Of a DNA stretch of 64,000 nt, positions 45,556-53,310 are shown in pieces. Every line of letters begins with the position of its first letter. The stretch's first letter is position 1. The translations under genes and the position numbers were made by a program. This DNA is from Saccharibacillus kuerlensis DSM 22868 (GTDB lineage Bacteria; Bacillota; Bacilli; Paenibacillales; Paenibacillaceae). Location of the stretch: contig NZ_KB899284.1 in assembly GCF_000378145.1 (NCBI RefSeq), positions 116,384 to 180,383 of the forward strand, given 5' to 3'. Under the pieces are notes generated by a model, which saw only the letters and a list, made by a program, of their open reading frames with translations, was not told where the DNA came from and did not search any database.

Positions 45556-46590
45556 GTGGGAGCGATAGTGAAAAAGCGTGAAGAAGCAAGCGGGAACGCA
45601 GCAGGCGTCTATACGGACAGGGAAGTACCAAAAGGAAGGCAGAGTCGAACGAAAACCGTTTTACCGAGCGAGTTTCGTACGGCCCGGACACTTTATCTAG
45701 TTGCCGCGTTAATTGCAATAACACTGTGGAGCACGTCTTTCGTCGGCACCAAGATCGCTTACGCTTCGTTTCCGCCGCTGACGCTTGGGGCGGCTCGGTT
45801 TGCGATCGCTTCGCTCATTCTGGGAGCGATCGTGCTGCTGCGCCGCGAATTCACGGTACCGGCGCCGAAAGATTTGGGCATGATGGCAGTAAGTGGACTG
45901 CTGGGGACAACCCTTTATTTCGCACTGGAAAATATAGGGCTGGAGCTGACGACGGCATCGAGCGCCGCGCTGATCGTCGCATCGTATCCGGCTGTGACGG
46001 CGCTGCTGGAGTTCTTTTTTTACCGGACGAGAATTTCGTGGATGCGGGTGATTGGGATCGCGATGGCAGTGTTTGGCGTGTACCGGATCTCCGGCGGAAG
46101 CGGTGGGGAGGGCGGGGCACACGAGCTGACCGGCAATCTGCTGCTGATTGCGGCGGGGTTTGTGTTCGCTATCTATAATTTCGCTACGCGCAAAGTCGTC
46201 GGCCGCTACTCGATGGTTACCGTATCGTTCTACCAGACCATTGCGGGCACTTTTGCTTTTATTCCGCTGGCGCTGACGGAGACGAAGCAGTGGCAAACGC
46301 CGACGGCGGAATCGCTGTGGATGCTGCTTTATCTGGGTGTGTTTTGCTCGGTCGCGGCGTTTATGCTGTACAATTTCGGTCTTCGCGGACTGACGGCTGG
46401 AACAGCGATGGGACTGATGAACCTTGTGCCGGTCATTGGCGTAGCGCTGTCGATCGGGCTGCTCGGCGAAAAGCTGCATCCGGGCGACTGGATCGGTGGA
46501 ATCATCGTAATTGTAGGCGTGATTCTGAGCGTAAGGGAGCAGCCTCGGAGGATACATAAGACGGCAGGTGAGATCGATTTGAGCTCGTAA
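45556..46590 (+). CDS. EamA/DMT-family transporter
   Basis: A 344-residue protein with about ten helices in two EamA repeats (about 48-175 and 200-330). The typical first-helix ending LWSTSFVGTKIAY and the second-repeat GTAMGLMNLVPVIGVALS are present. The N-terminal 45 residues are polar and cytoplasmic, longer than usual. The start is a GTG at 45556 with GGAGGT upstream. A second GTG at codon 5 is possible. The substrate is unknown; family members export amino acids or metabolites. Confidence 0.9.
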   Translation: MGAIVKKREEASGNAAGVYTDREVPKGRQSRTKTVLPSEFRTARTLYLVAALIAITLWSTSFVGTKIAYASFPPLTLGAARFAIASLILGAIVLLRREFTVPAPKDLGMMAVSGLLGTTLYFALENIGLELTTASSAALIVASYPAVTALLEFFFYRTRISWMRVIGIAMAVFGVYRISGGSGGEGGAHELTGNLLLIAAGFVFAIYNFATRKVVGRYSMVTVSFYQTIAGTFAFIPLALTETKQWQTPTAESLWMLLYLGVFCSVAAFMLYNFGLRGLTAGTAMGLMNLVPVIGVALSIGLLGEKLHPGDWIGGIIVIVGVILSVREQPRRIHKTAGEIDLSS

Positions 46591-46694
46591 GGTGCCGGAT
46601 GATAGGAGCTGGAGTGAATTTCGACCGTTTGATATGCCGCTCCGCTTGAATCCGCTGAGCGCAAGCGAAGTCCAATACGGCAGCGAATTTATGT

Positions 46695-46731
46695 AAAAGC
46701 AAAAAAGGAGCCCGAGGGCTCTCTTTTGCTT
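46695..46731. terminator. Bidirectional terminator between convergent genes
   Basis: AAAGCAAAA..GGAGCCC and GGGCTC..TTTTGCTTT fold into a long stem with A- and T-rich ends on both sides. It separates the EamA gene from the leftward DUF1772 gene. Confidence 0.75.
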
Positions 46732-46790
46732 TCGCAGGATGCTGGGTGGTCATTCCATTCATCCATTTCACAGGAAACCTTGCGACTTGT

Positions 46791-47303
46791 TCAACCGGCA
46801 GCCGCCAGCACGAAACAGCCTAACGCTGCTGCGCTGCAGAATGTCCGAACATGATTCCATCGTGTCCAGACAAGAGAGTACTGATTCCAAAAATCCAATC
46901 CTTCGGCAGTATCCGGCCGATGAGCCGCCAGCTTATTATTCAGCGGTACATTGCAGATGACCGTCACGCCGAAGCCGCCTGCCAAGTAGAGCAGACCGCC
47001 GGCCAGCATCCAGACTGAACCCGGCTGCTGCCAGTGAAGCAGAGCAGCGGCAGCAGATACAGCGGATAGACAAGCTGTGCCAAAAAAGAGCAGCAGAAAG
47101 GTAGGATTCACAATAGCGGCGTTGATCGCCTGCATCGCATTCATGCCGCTGCCATCTTCCAGCCTGGACAAAGCGGTCATAGCCGAATTCGAGAAAACGA
47201 AGAACAGCCCGGCCATTAACCCGCAGCCCAACGCGTTAAGAAAAATCAGCGCATCGACCCAACCTGCTGCGGAAGCGCCGTCCGCCATGATCAACGATCC
47301 CAT
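46791..47303 (-). CDS. DUF1772 membrane protein
   Basis: A 170-residue protein with four hydrophobic helices and the family pattern GLMAGLFFVFSNSAMTAL, AINAAIVNPTFLLLFFG, CNVPLNNKLA and WTRWNHVRTFCSAAAL, matching DUF1772 (anthrone-oxygenase-like) proteins. The ATG at 47303 overlaps the end of the upstream gene by 13 bases. Another ATG at 47288 has TGGGATC 7 bases upstream and is also plausible. It is often found with NmrA-like reductases. Activity unproven. Confidence 0.85.
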   Translation of the reverse strand: MGSLIMADGASAAGWVDALIFLNALGCGLMAGLFFVFSNSAMTALSRLEDGSGMNAMQAINAAIVNPTFLLLFFGTACLSAVSAAAALLHWQQPGSVWMLAGGLLYLAGGFGVTVICNVPLNNKLAAHRPDTAEGLDFWNQYSLVWTRWNHVRTFCSAAALGCFVLAAAG

Positions 47304-48124
47304 GCGCCAGAAGCAGCGGTTCGGCGCACATAGTCGGCGAAGTCTGCGGGAGGCCGGCCTGCGGCCTCAAGAACCCCGGAAGCCGGCTCGGCATTGCGTC
47401 CGTCCAGCACACGTCCGAACAGAACGTCCATGACATAAGTGATGTCTTCCGGTACCTGCTGATCGCGCATCGAACGGATGAACTCTTCATGCGGAATCTG
47501 CGTGTAAGTCACGCTGCGGTTCAACGCTGCGGAGATTTCTGATGCAGCCTGGGCAAAAGACAGCGAACGCGGACCGGTTAACTCGTACACTTTGCCGATA
47601 TGACGGTCTTCGGTCAGCGCGGCGAAAGCGGCGTCCGCAATGTCTTCGACATCGACGAAAGGTTCGGGTACATCGCCGGCGGGAAGTTCGATCCGTCCTT
47701 CCCGTACACCGTCCAGCAGGAAGCTTTCGCTGAAATTGTGGGCAAACCAGCTGGCCCGCAGAATCGTTGTTTCGGCGCCTGCATTAAGCACAGCCTGTTC
47801 ACAGCGCTGCGCTTCTTCTTCGCCGCGACCGGACAGCAGAACGAGTCGGCGGACTCCCTGCTTGACGGCTGTTTTGGCGAAAGCGCCGATCGCTTCTTCC
47901 GCTTCCGGCACAAGCAGATCCGGATAATAAGTGATGTATACCCGCTCCATACCTTCAAGCGCACTTTCCCAAGTATCCGGACTGTTCCAGTCAAACGACG
48001 GCTGTTCCGAGCGGGAGCCGATTCGGACCGGGAACCCTGCATTTTTCAAACGTTCAGCGACCCGGCTGCCGGTCTTTCCTTTTCCCCCAATGACAAGTAT
48101 AGATGGACGATTTTGTTCAGACAT
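47291..48124 (-). CDS. NmrA-like NAD(P)-binding protein
   Basis: A 277-residue atypical short-chain dehydrogenase with the dinucleotide motif VIGGKGKTGSRVAERLKNAG, followed by LLSGRGEEEA and LRASWFAHNFSESF as in NmrA/azoreductase-type proteins. The start is the ATG at 48124 after AAGGAGGAG; an upstream in-frame start lies over the ribosome binding site. It overlaps the DUF1772 gene and is preceded by a palindrome shared with the MarR gene, so both should respond to the same signal, perhaps an electrophile or quinone. Confidence 0.9.
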   Translation of the reverse strand: MSEQNRPSILVIGGKGKTGSRVAERLKNAGFPVRIGSRSEQPSFDWNSPDTWESALEGMERVYITYYPDLLVPEAEEAIGAFAKTAVKQGVRRLVLLSGRGEEEAQRCEQAVLNAGAETTILRASWFAHNFSESFLLDGVREGRIELPAGDVPEPFVDVEDIADAAFAALTEDRHIGKVYELTGPRSLSFAQAASEISAALNRSVTYTQIPHEEFIRSMRDQQVPEDITYVMDVLFGRVLDGRNAEPASGVLEAAGRPPADFADYVRRTAASGAWDR

Positions 48125-48142
48125 TTTCTTCTCCTCCTTATT

Positions 48143-48162
48143 ATTTGCTTGTACAAACAAAT
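48143..48162. promoter_or_regulatory. MarR-type operator before the NmrA-like gene
   Basis: ATTTGCTTGTACAAACAAAT is a near-perfect 20-bp palindrome just upstream of the ribosome binding site. The same core (TTGTTTGTACA) recurs before the MarR gene at 48822-48844. Confidence 0.75.
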
Positions 48163-48358
48163 TATGAGATAAAAAGCACTTAGCTACTAGCTTGTCTCAC
48201 TTAAATAGTAGGGTTTCGTTACTCTGAATCGTACACGGTTTAGGTACGAAATCTCAGAGGAGCGAAACCGTTCATCTGAGTGAGACAAGCTTCAACAGCG
48301 CTTCTGCCTCCATCGTTATCCTGTGCCGGACCGCTTGAAGATATTCTGCGGGCCTGCT

Positions 48359-48793
48359 TTATTCCTGGATTTTGCCTTCCAATCTGTCGCTTGCTTTGTA
48401 CAGTTCGAGCGTCAGCCTGTCGCCGTCTTCGATACCCAGAATAGCACCGTAACGGTCGCGCAGTGTATCCCAGCACTGCTGGATCTGCGGCTGAAGAGCT
48501 TTGCCTTTGTCCGTGGAATAGATCCGGGAGAGCCGTCCTTCGACTTGATTGTAGATTAGGCTGCGTCCGATCATTTTCTCGATCAGCCGGGTGACGGTAG
48601 AAGGCTGGAGATGCAGCATCTCGCCAAGCTTTTTCTGTGTAATGCCTTCCTGCTCGTAGACGGCCATCAGCAGAAACGCTCCATTCGGAGCCAATCCGCA
48701 GGAAGCGAACTCGTCTTCCGCCATCTTGGTCAGCACGCGTCCAAGCCGGTTGGCCGTGAAATACAGACATTCTTTCAGATAAGTGTCCAGCAA
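48359..48793 (-). CDS. MarR-family regulator
   Basis: A 144-residue winged-helix repressor with GLAPNGAFLLMAVYEQEGIT, LGEMLHLQPSTVTRLIEKM in the recognition helix and EGRLSRIYSTDKGKAL in the wing. The start is a TTG at 48793, 6 bases after GAGGG. It is encoded upstream of and in the same direction as the NmrA-like and DUF1772 genes. The shared palindrome suggests it controls them and itself. No sensing cysteine near the N-terminus is obvious besides Cys9 and Cys32. Confidence 0.92.
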   Translation of the reverse strand: MLDTYLKECLYFTANRLGRVLTKMAEDEFASCGLAPNGAFLLMAVYEQEGITQKKLGEMLHLQPSTVTRLIEKMIGRSLIYNQVEGRLSRIYSTDKGKALQPQIQQCWDTLRDRYGAILGIEDGDRLTLELYKASDRLEGKIQE

Positions 48794-48821
48794 CGTTATC
48801 CCTCACGATCTTTTGCTTTTA

Positions 48822-48844
48822 ATATTGTTTGTACATACAAATAT
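48822..48844. promoter_or_regulatory. MarR-type operator before the marR-like gene
   Basis: ATATTGTTTGTACATACAAATAT is a near-perfect palindrome that shares its core with the site at 48143-48162, about 30 bases before the regulator's start. Supports autoregulation. Confidence 0.75.
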
Positions 48845-48898
48845 AGACAGGAAGAGAAACAATAGCAAGGGCAAAAACCAAATTTTACAATTTTGACA

Positions 48899-49453
48899 TT
48901 ACCCTCGATATTGAATTGTCATACTCATCCGCGCAGCTTCTTCACCAATGCTGAGATAACGGTGGGGTAAATCCGCTTTGAACCGGATTGCGTCTCCGGC
49001 TTCCAGTCGGTAGATTGTGCTCTGAACCTCCACCTCAAGGACTCCTGTAAACAGGGTAATCAGCTCCTCTGTTCCTGATCGATGCGGCTCCGAGCCGAGT
49101 GTACCGCCAGGTTCAATCTCAACGCTGTAGACTTCAAAGCCCCGTTCCGCTTTATAGGGAAACATGGGGTAGAGTCGGTATCCTTGCTCGGTGTCCTCAA
49201 TTATCGACAAGTTTTTCCTGCGCAGCACCGAAGCATCCGTCGGAGGCTCGGTAATCAGCGAGGTGAACGAAAGCTTCAGGCCATTGGCGATTTTCCAGAC
49301 TGTCGTAAGCGATGGACTTGATTCGCCGCGTTCAATCTGGCCCAGCATCGTCTTGCTAATACCTGTGAGATCGGAGAGTTTGTCGAGGCTTAATTTGCGC
49401 TCTGTCCGCAGCCTTTTCAAATTCTCACTTAAAATCAGGTTGATTGGTTCCAT
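48899..49453 (-). CDS. XRE-family regulator with cupin domain
   Basis: A 184-residue protein with an N-terminal helix-turn-helix (about 10-65, with LSLDKLSDLTGISKTMLGQI and GESSPSLTTVWKIA) and a C-terminal cupin (about 105-180, with EPHRSGTEELITLFTGVLEVEV and LEAGDAIRFKADLPHRY). Such regulators often bind amines or amino acids. It is divergent from a LysE-type exporter. The ACGTTATAACGT-type sites between them are its likely operators. Confidence 0.92.
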   Translation of the reverse strand: MEPINLILSENLKRLRTERKLSLDKLSDLTGISKTMLGQIERGESSPSLTTVWKIANGLKLSFTSLITEPPTDASVLRRKNLSIIEDTEQGYRLYPMFPYKAERGFEVYSVEIEPGGTLGSEPHRSGTEELITLFTGVLEVEVQSTIYRLEAGDAIRFKADLPHRYLSIGEEAARMSMTIQYRG

Positions 49454-49488
49454 AGAGCTGTTCCTCCACTCAAATCAGGTTAATTTTG

Positions 49489-49558
49489 TACGTTATAAAA
49501 TATAATTTGATCTTTTTAACGCACAAAATTATAATACTAATTATTACGTTATAACGTA
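49489..49558. promoter_or_regulatory. Operator pair between the XRE and LysE genes
   Basis: TACGTTATAACGTA (49545-49558) is a perfect 14-bp palindrome. TACGTTATAAAATA (49489-49502) shares its left arm. They lie 56 bases apart in the AT-rich divergent promoter region. Confidence 0.7.
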
Positions 49559-49595
49559 CATTTTATTCCATTATAGCATACAGGAGGTTAGAGCT

Positions 49596-50177
49596 ATGCC
49601 GTTTGTTCCGCTGTTGTTCTATGCTTTGGCCGCAAGCTTTACACCGGGGCCCAATAACTTGATGGCGCTCGACGGAGCCAGACGAATCGGCCTGCGTAAG
49701 ATATTTCCGTTTGTACTTGGCATATCGGGAGGCTGTCTGGGCGTTATGCTGCTGGCATGTGTTTTCAATCTAGTGCTGTACCGCTGGATTCCAGGCATTC
49801 GTTTAATTATGAGTGTACTGGGGAGCGGCTATATGCTGTGGTTGGCCATAAAAATTTGGAGAAGTACAGGCGCCGAAGAGCAGGAAGAGCTGCATAAGGT
49901 CTATTCGTTTCGAACCGGCTTTTGGCTGCAATTTATAAATCCTAAGCTTCTACTGTATGCGATTACAGTCATATCGGCATTTGCAATACCATACTCAACA
50001 TCACCGTTTCAACTTGTGGTTGTATCGCTGATGCTCTCCTTGATAGGACTGGCTTCTTCCGGCTCTTGGGCAGCATTTGGAGCGCTGTTTCAACCTTTTC
50101 TCTCTCGGCATGAACGAGCTTTCAACGGTATAATGGCACTCCTACTTCTGTATAGTGCGGTAGCGGTATGGTTCTGA
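49596..50177 (+). CDS. LysE-family amino-acid exporter
   Basis: A 193-residue protein with about six hydrophobic helices and the family motif SFTPGPNNLMALDGARRIG in the first helix/loop and GFWLQFINPKLLLYAI in the middle. Family members export basic or neutral amino acids. ACAGGAGG precedes the ATG. The divergent XRE-cupin gene probably controls it in response to the exported compound. Confidence 0.93.
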   Translation: MPFVPLLFYALAASFTPGPNNLMALDGARRIGLRKIFPFVLGISGGCLGVMLLACVFNLVLYRWIPGIRLIMSVLGSGYMLWLAIKIWRSTGAEEQEELHKVYSFRTGFWLQFINPKLLLYAITVISAFAIPYSTSPFQLVVVSLMLSLIGLASSGSWAAFGALFQPFLSRHERAFNGIMALLLLYSAVAVWF

Positions 50178-50236
50178 ACAGTGTCAAAGAAAGCCGCAGT
50201 CCATCAGGAAGACGAGACGGGCGCGGTTCTCTTTTT

Positions 50237-51154
50237 TTACATAAACTCGAAGTAGTACCGGACTACGTGAAAAAACACCGGCGCTGTGTACGTCAAACTG
50301 TCGATCTGACTCAGATAGCTCTTTTTCAACGTTGCAGCTTTGTCCTCATCTCCAATCAGCAGATCGCGCTTCAGCACCGAGACGGTCAGGCTGCCGAAGA
50401 AAGCTGCGAACGACAGCAGTGCCCCGAACCAGAGAGCTGCGGTCTGGCTGAAAGGCGTCAGATAAGGAGCGAGTGCTAGCGCGGCGCCTACTGTAACGAT
50501 CAGCGCGCCAACGAAGCCTTCCCAAGTGAGATTGGCGTTAGCGGTAGGTACAACTTTCTTTTTCCCAAAATAGAGCGAAATGACCGTATGGATCACGTCA
50601 TGCAGCTGCGTTAGCACGACAAGGAACAGGACGAGCCCGCCTCCAAATTCCGGCGTTGCGAATTGGAAATAGGCCAGGTGGCTGAGTCCGAATACCATGA
50701 GCATAAGACCCCATTGGGTGGAACTGACGCTGCGCAGAAAGCCGAACGTGCCTTTGCCCATAAGCCGTGGAATCGGCAGAATGAGGAACACGTACAGCGG
50801 AATGAACACAATGAACATGCCGTACCAGCCGGTGTAGATCCAGTAGAACTGCACGGGAATGGCAAGGTAGGCCCACAGGAACAGACGCCGGTCGGCTTTG
50901 CGGGTACCGCGAATCATCGAGAAATATTCCTGCAGGGCAAAGAAGCAGAGAATCATCAGCGAGATCAATGAGACAGCGGGCGTAAACAGCGTTGCAAGGC
51001 AGAAAATAAAGAACATGCCCCACCACGTTTTGATCCGGTTACCGATCGACGAATAATCTTTGTCCGGCTGGCGGCGGCTGACAAACACATACACCAGATT
51101 TGCGGCGATCAGCACGGCCAAAACAATCAGCAGGACAACGGTTGAGTTGAACAT
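50237..51154 (-). CDS. CdsA-like phosphatidate cytidylyltransferase family protein
   Basis: A 305-residue protein with about eight helices. The fold and motifs such as YFSMIRGTRKADRRL, LHDVIHTVISLYFGKKK, SPKKTWEG-like NLTWEGFVGALIVT and SVLKRDLLIGDEDKA place it with CdsA/YnbB. The family signature near the C-terminus normally ends in PGHGGxxDRxDS. Here that part reads SYLSQIDSLTYTAP, so the Gly-His-Gly-Gly stretch is missing while Asp-Ser remains. It may have a different head-group substrate. The ATG is preceded only by a weak GGTGAT site. A main cdsA probably exists elsewhere. Confidence 0.8.
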   Translation of the reverse strand: MFNSTVVLLIVLAVLIAANLVYVFVSRRQPDKDYSSIGNRIKTWWGMFFIFCLATLFTPAVSLISLMILCFFALQEYFSMIRGTRKADRRLFLWAYLAIPVQFYWIYTGWYGMFIVFIPLYVFLILPIPRLMGKGTFGFLRSVSSTQWGLMLMVFGLSHLAYFQFATPEFGGGLVLFLVVLTQLHDVIHTVISLYFGKKKVVPTANANLTWEGFVGALIVTVGAALALAPYLTPFSQTAALWFGALLSFAAFFGSLTVSVLKRDLLIGDEDKAATLKKSYLSQIDSLTYTAPVFFHVVRYYFEFM

Positions 51155-51361
51155 ATCATCACCAACTTCTGGTTAAAATAGCAATCCAGGCAAGCTTACG
51201 TATGCTATCATATAGGAATCATTTGAAAAGGCGCAATACGAAAACAAGCTGGCTATGCGCTTCGCGTCGAGTAGGGAGTCGAACGCGGGCGGCCTATTTG
51301 AAAAAGATCCGGTTTTGTCGGTTTTGCTGGTTTTGCGCCGCGCCGTAAGGGGGAGTTCTCG

Positions 51362-51940
51362 ATGACGGATCAACGATCCGTGTACATTTTACTAACGAAT
51401 ACGGGCACGCTGTTTACGAGGATGATCCAGACGTATACGCGCGCGCCGTACAATCATGCTTCAATCTCGTTCGACCGCGGATTAACAGAGCTGTACAGCT
51501 TCGGCCGGAAAAATCCGTACAACCCGATCGACGGCGGCTTTGTCCGGGAAGATATTCGTACAGGCACCTTCAGCCGTTATCCGAATACGACGTGCGTGAT
51601 CTATGAACTTCAAGTAACGGAGCGCGAGGTGGAGAAGATGCGGCGGGTGCTGAATGTCTTTCTCCGCAGCCGGGAAAAATACCTGTACAACCTGCTGGGC
51701 ATCGTTGGTGTGGCGTTCAAAGAACCGGTAGAGTTCAGCAATTCGTATTTCTGCTCGCAATTTGTGGCGGAGATTTTGCAGCGTTCGGGGATCAAGATCT
51801 GGAACAAGCTGCCCGCACTCGTTACGCCCGACGACTTCCGGCAGAGTGAACGGATGCAGCTGGTGTACCAGGGACGGCTGAACCAATACGGACATTCCGC
51901 TGCTGCCGCAGATTGGGCGCAAAGCACCGAACCGGAGTAA
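51362..51940 (+). CDS. YiiX/YebB-like papain-fold hydrolase
   Basis: A 192-residue cytoplasmic protein with no signal peptide. His32 in APYNHASISFD and Cys131 in SNSYFCSQFVAEIL are placed as in the permuted NlpC/P60 (YiiX-like) papain fold, in which His precedes Cys. It may cleave or transfer amides or thioesters on lipid or peptide substrates. AAGGGGGAG precedes the ATG. It runs in the same direction as the SEC-C gene, 39 bases away. Confidence 0.85.
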   Translation: MTDQRSVYILLTNTGTLFTRMIQTYTRAPYNHASISFDRGLTELYSFGRKNPYNPIDGGFVREDIRTGTFSRYPNTTCVIYELQVTEREVEKMRRVLNVFLRSREKYLYNLLGIVGVAFKEPVEFSNSYFCSQFVAEILQRSGIKIWNKLPALVTPDDFRQSERMQLVYQGRLNQYGHSAAAADWAQSTEPE

Positions 51941-51979
51941 GTTTATAGAGAAAGTTTAGAGAGAAAAGGGGAAAGTCTA

Positions 51980-52546
51980 TTGAAAATCGGAAGAAATGAC
52001 CCGTGCTTCTGCGGTTCAGGCAAAAAGTACAAGAAGTGCTGTATCGACAAGGACATGACTTTTACCGATTCCGCAAAGTTCACTAATCTCAAAAAAGCCG
52101 ATCCGGCATTTACGCCGAGAAGCCATTACATAGGCCGGATCTCGGAACTCAACGCGCGGCTTGAGGCGGAAGCGCATTCCGAAGAGCTGGACGCCGAACT
52201 GATGACGCTGGCTGGCGACCTGCTCGACGATTTGGAGAACGCGCGCCTGCACGCGTTCACCCGCTACGGCGAAGGCTTCCGCCCGGCGGAACGCCGCCTG
52301 CTGCAGGAGCTGGCAAACCGTGTGTGGGGCGGACTGGTCTTGGGCGGATTCCAGGAGCAGGACGTGCTGCGTCCGCTGCTGGCGTTTGCTGCACAGGCGC
52401 TGTTGCAGGGAATCGGCGAAGAATCGCGGGTGTCCGGCGCCACGCTGGTTGCGGATCGGGACGCAAATCTGCTGCGCTGGGAGCTGACATCGGCCGGAGA
52501 CGAGCCGGAAGGATTCGGGTTGACGTTGGAGTCGGAGGACGAGTGA
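51980..52546 (+). CDS. SEC-C zinc-motif protein
   Basis: A 188-residue protein with an N-terminal SEC-C motif, NDPCFCGSGKKYKKCC (about 6-21), that binds zinc as in SecA and many small proteins, and an otherwise unassigned helical body. The start is a TTG at 51980 with AGGGGAAAG upstream. Function unknown. It may be co-transcribed with the papain-fold gene. Confidence 0.85.
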   Translation: MKIGRNDPCFCGSGKKYKKCCIDKDMTFTDSAKFTNLKKADPAFTPRSHYIGRISELNARLEAEAHSEELDAELMTLAGDLLDDLENARLHAFTRYGEGFRPAERRLLQELANRVWGGLVLGGFQEQDVLRPLLAFAAQALLQGIGEESRVSGATLVADRDANLLRWELTSAGDEPEGFGLTLESEDE

Positions 52547-52643
52547 GGAAGTTTCAGCAGAGCACTTTTGCCCGGACCGTTTTCGACAGCGCCTTATCGG
52601 TGAGAAGGCAGGCCGTGTCCGGATTAGATGGAACAAAGAGCGA

Positions 52644-52680
52644 GAAAAGGACACCCATGATGGGTGTCCTTTTCTTTTTA
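52644..52680 (+). terminator. Terminator after the SEC-C gene
   Basis: GAAAAGGACACCCA and TGGGTGTCCTTTTC form a perfect 14-bp stem with a TGA loop, followed by TTTTT. Confidence 0.93.
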
Positions 52681-52731
52681 TAGACCGAGAGCTGACAGGT
52701 TTGCGAGCGGAAGACTGGGTTCCGCGTTCTC

Positions 52732-53190
52732 CTAATTGCCGTTCTCGATCGACTGAATAAGACCTTTCATCTCGTCGATTTCCTGCAGCTGGGATTCAAT
52801 AATCCGATTGGCGAGATCCTGAACACGTGGATCGGTGATATTGGCACGCTCGCTGGTCAATATGGCGATGGAATGGTGCGGGATCATTGCTTTCATCCAG
52901 GCAATATCGCCGACCGTTTCCTGGCTGCGAACGAGCCAGAGCGAAGCGCCGAATACGACCGCGCTGCACGCAAGAATGATGACGTTCGCGCGTCGGTTCG
53001 CGTACATTTTCCACATGAACAGCATCATGATGAACGCCATCGCGGCGCCCATCATAATCGCCATATACGCGCGCGTTTCGCTGAAGAAGATGTGATTCAG
53101 CTGGAAGATATTGAAGTACATCAGGGCGAACATAACGAGCGTGGAGACAAGGATCATGAGTCCAAATTTAACGTAACTTTGTTTGTGCAT
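52732..53190 (-). CDS. DUF305 membrane protein
   Basis: A 152-residue protein with three hydrophobic helices (about 8-26, 38-58 and 66-84) and a C-terminal DUF305 (ferritin-like) domain with MIPHHSIAI and the HxxH-type metal-binding pattern, ending in ESQLQEIDEMKGLI. The start is the ATG at 53190 after AAAGGAG; a longer in-frame start lies 36 codons upstream without a site. Membrane DUF305 proteins occur near metal-response genes. It is 120 bases downstream of the kinase gene in the same direction. Confidence 0.87.
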   Translation of the reverse strand: MHKQSYVKFGLMILVSTLVMFALMYFNIFQLNHIFFSETRAYMAIMMGAAMAFIMMLFMWKMYANRRANVIILACSAVVFGASLWLVRSQETVGDIAWMKAMIPHHSIAILTSERANITDPRVQDLANRIIESQLQEIDEMKGLIQSIENGN

Positions 53191-53310
53191 GGATGCAGCT
53201 CCTTTACAGCAAATGATTCGCTTAACGTAGGTTATATATACCCAGTTGGAAGAGAAACATGCACAAACAAAATGAATTTTTGATGAAGATCGAAACAACC
53301 GATGGGCGGA

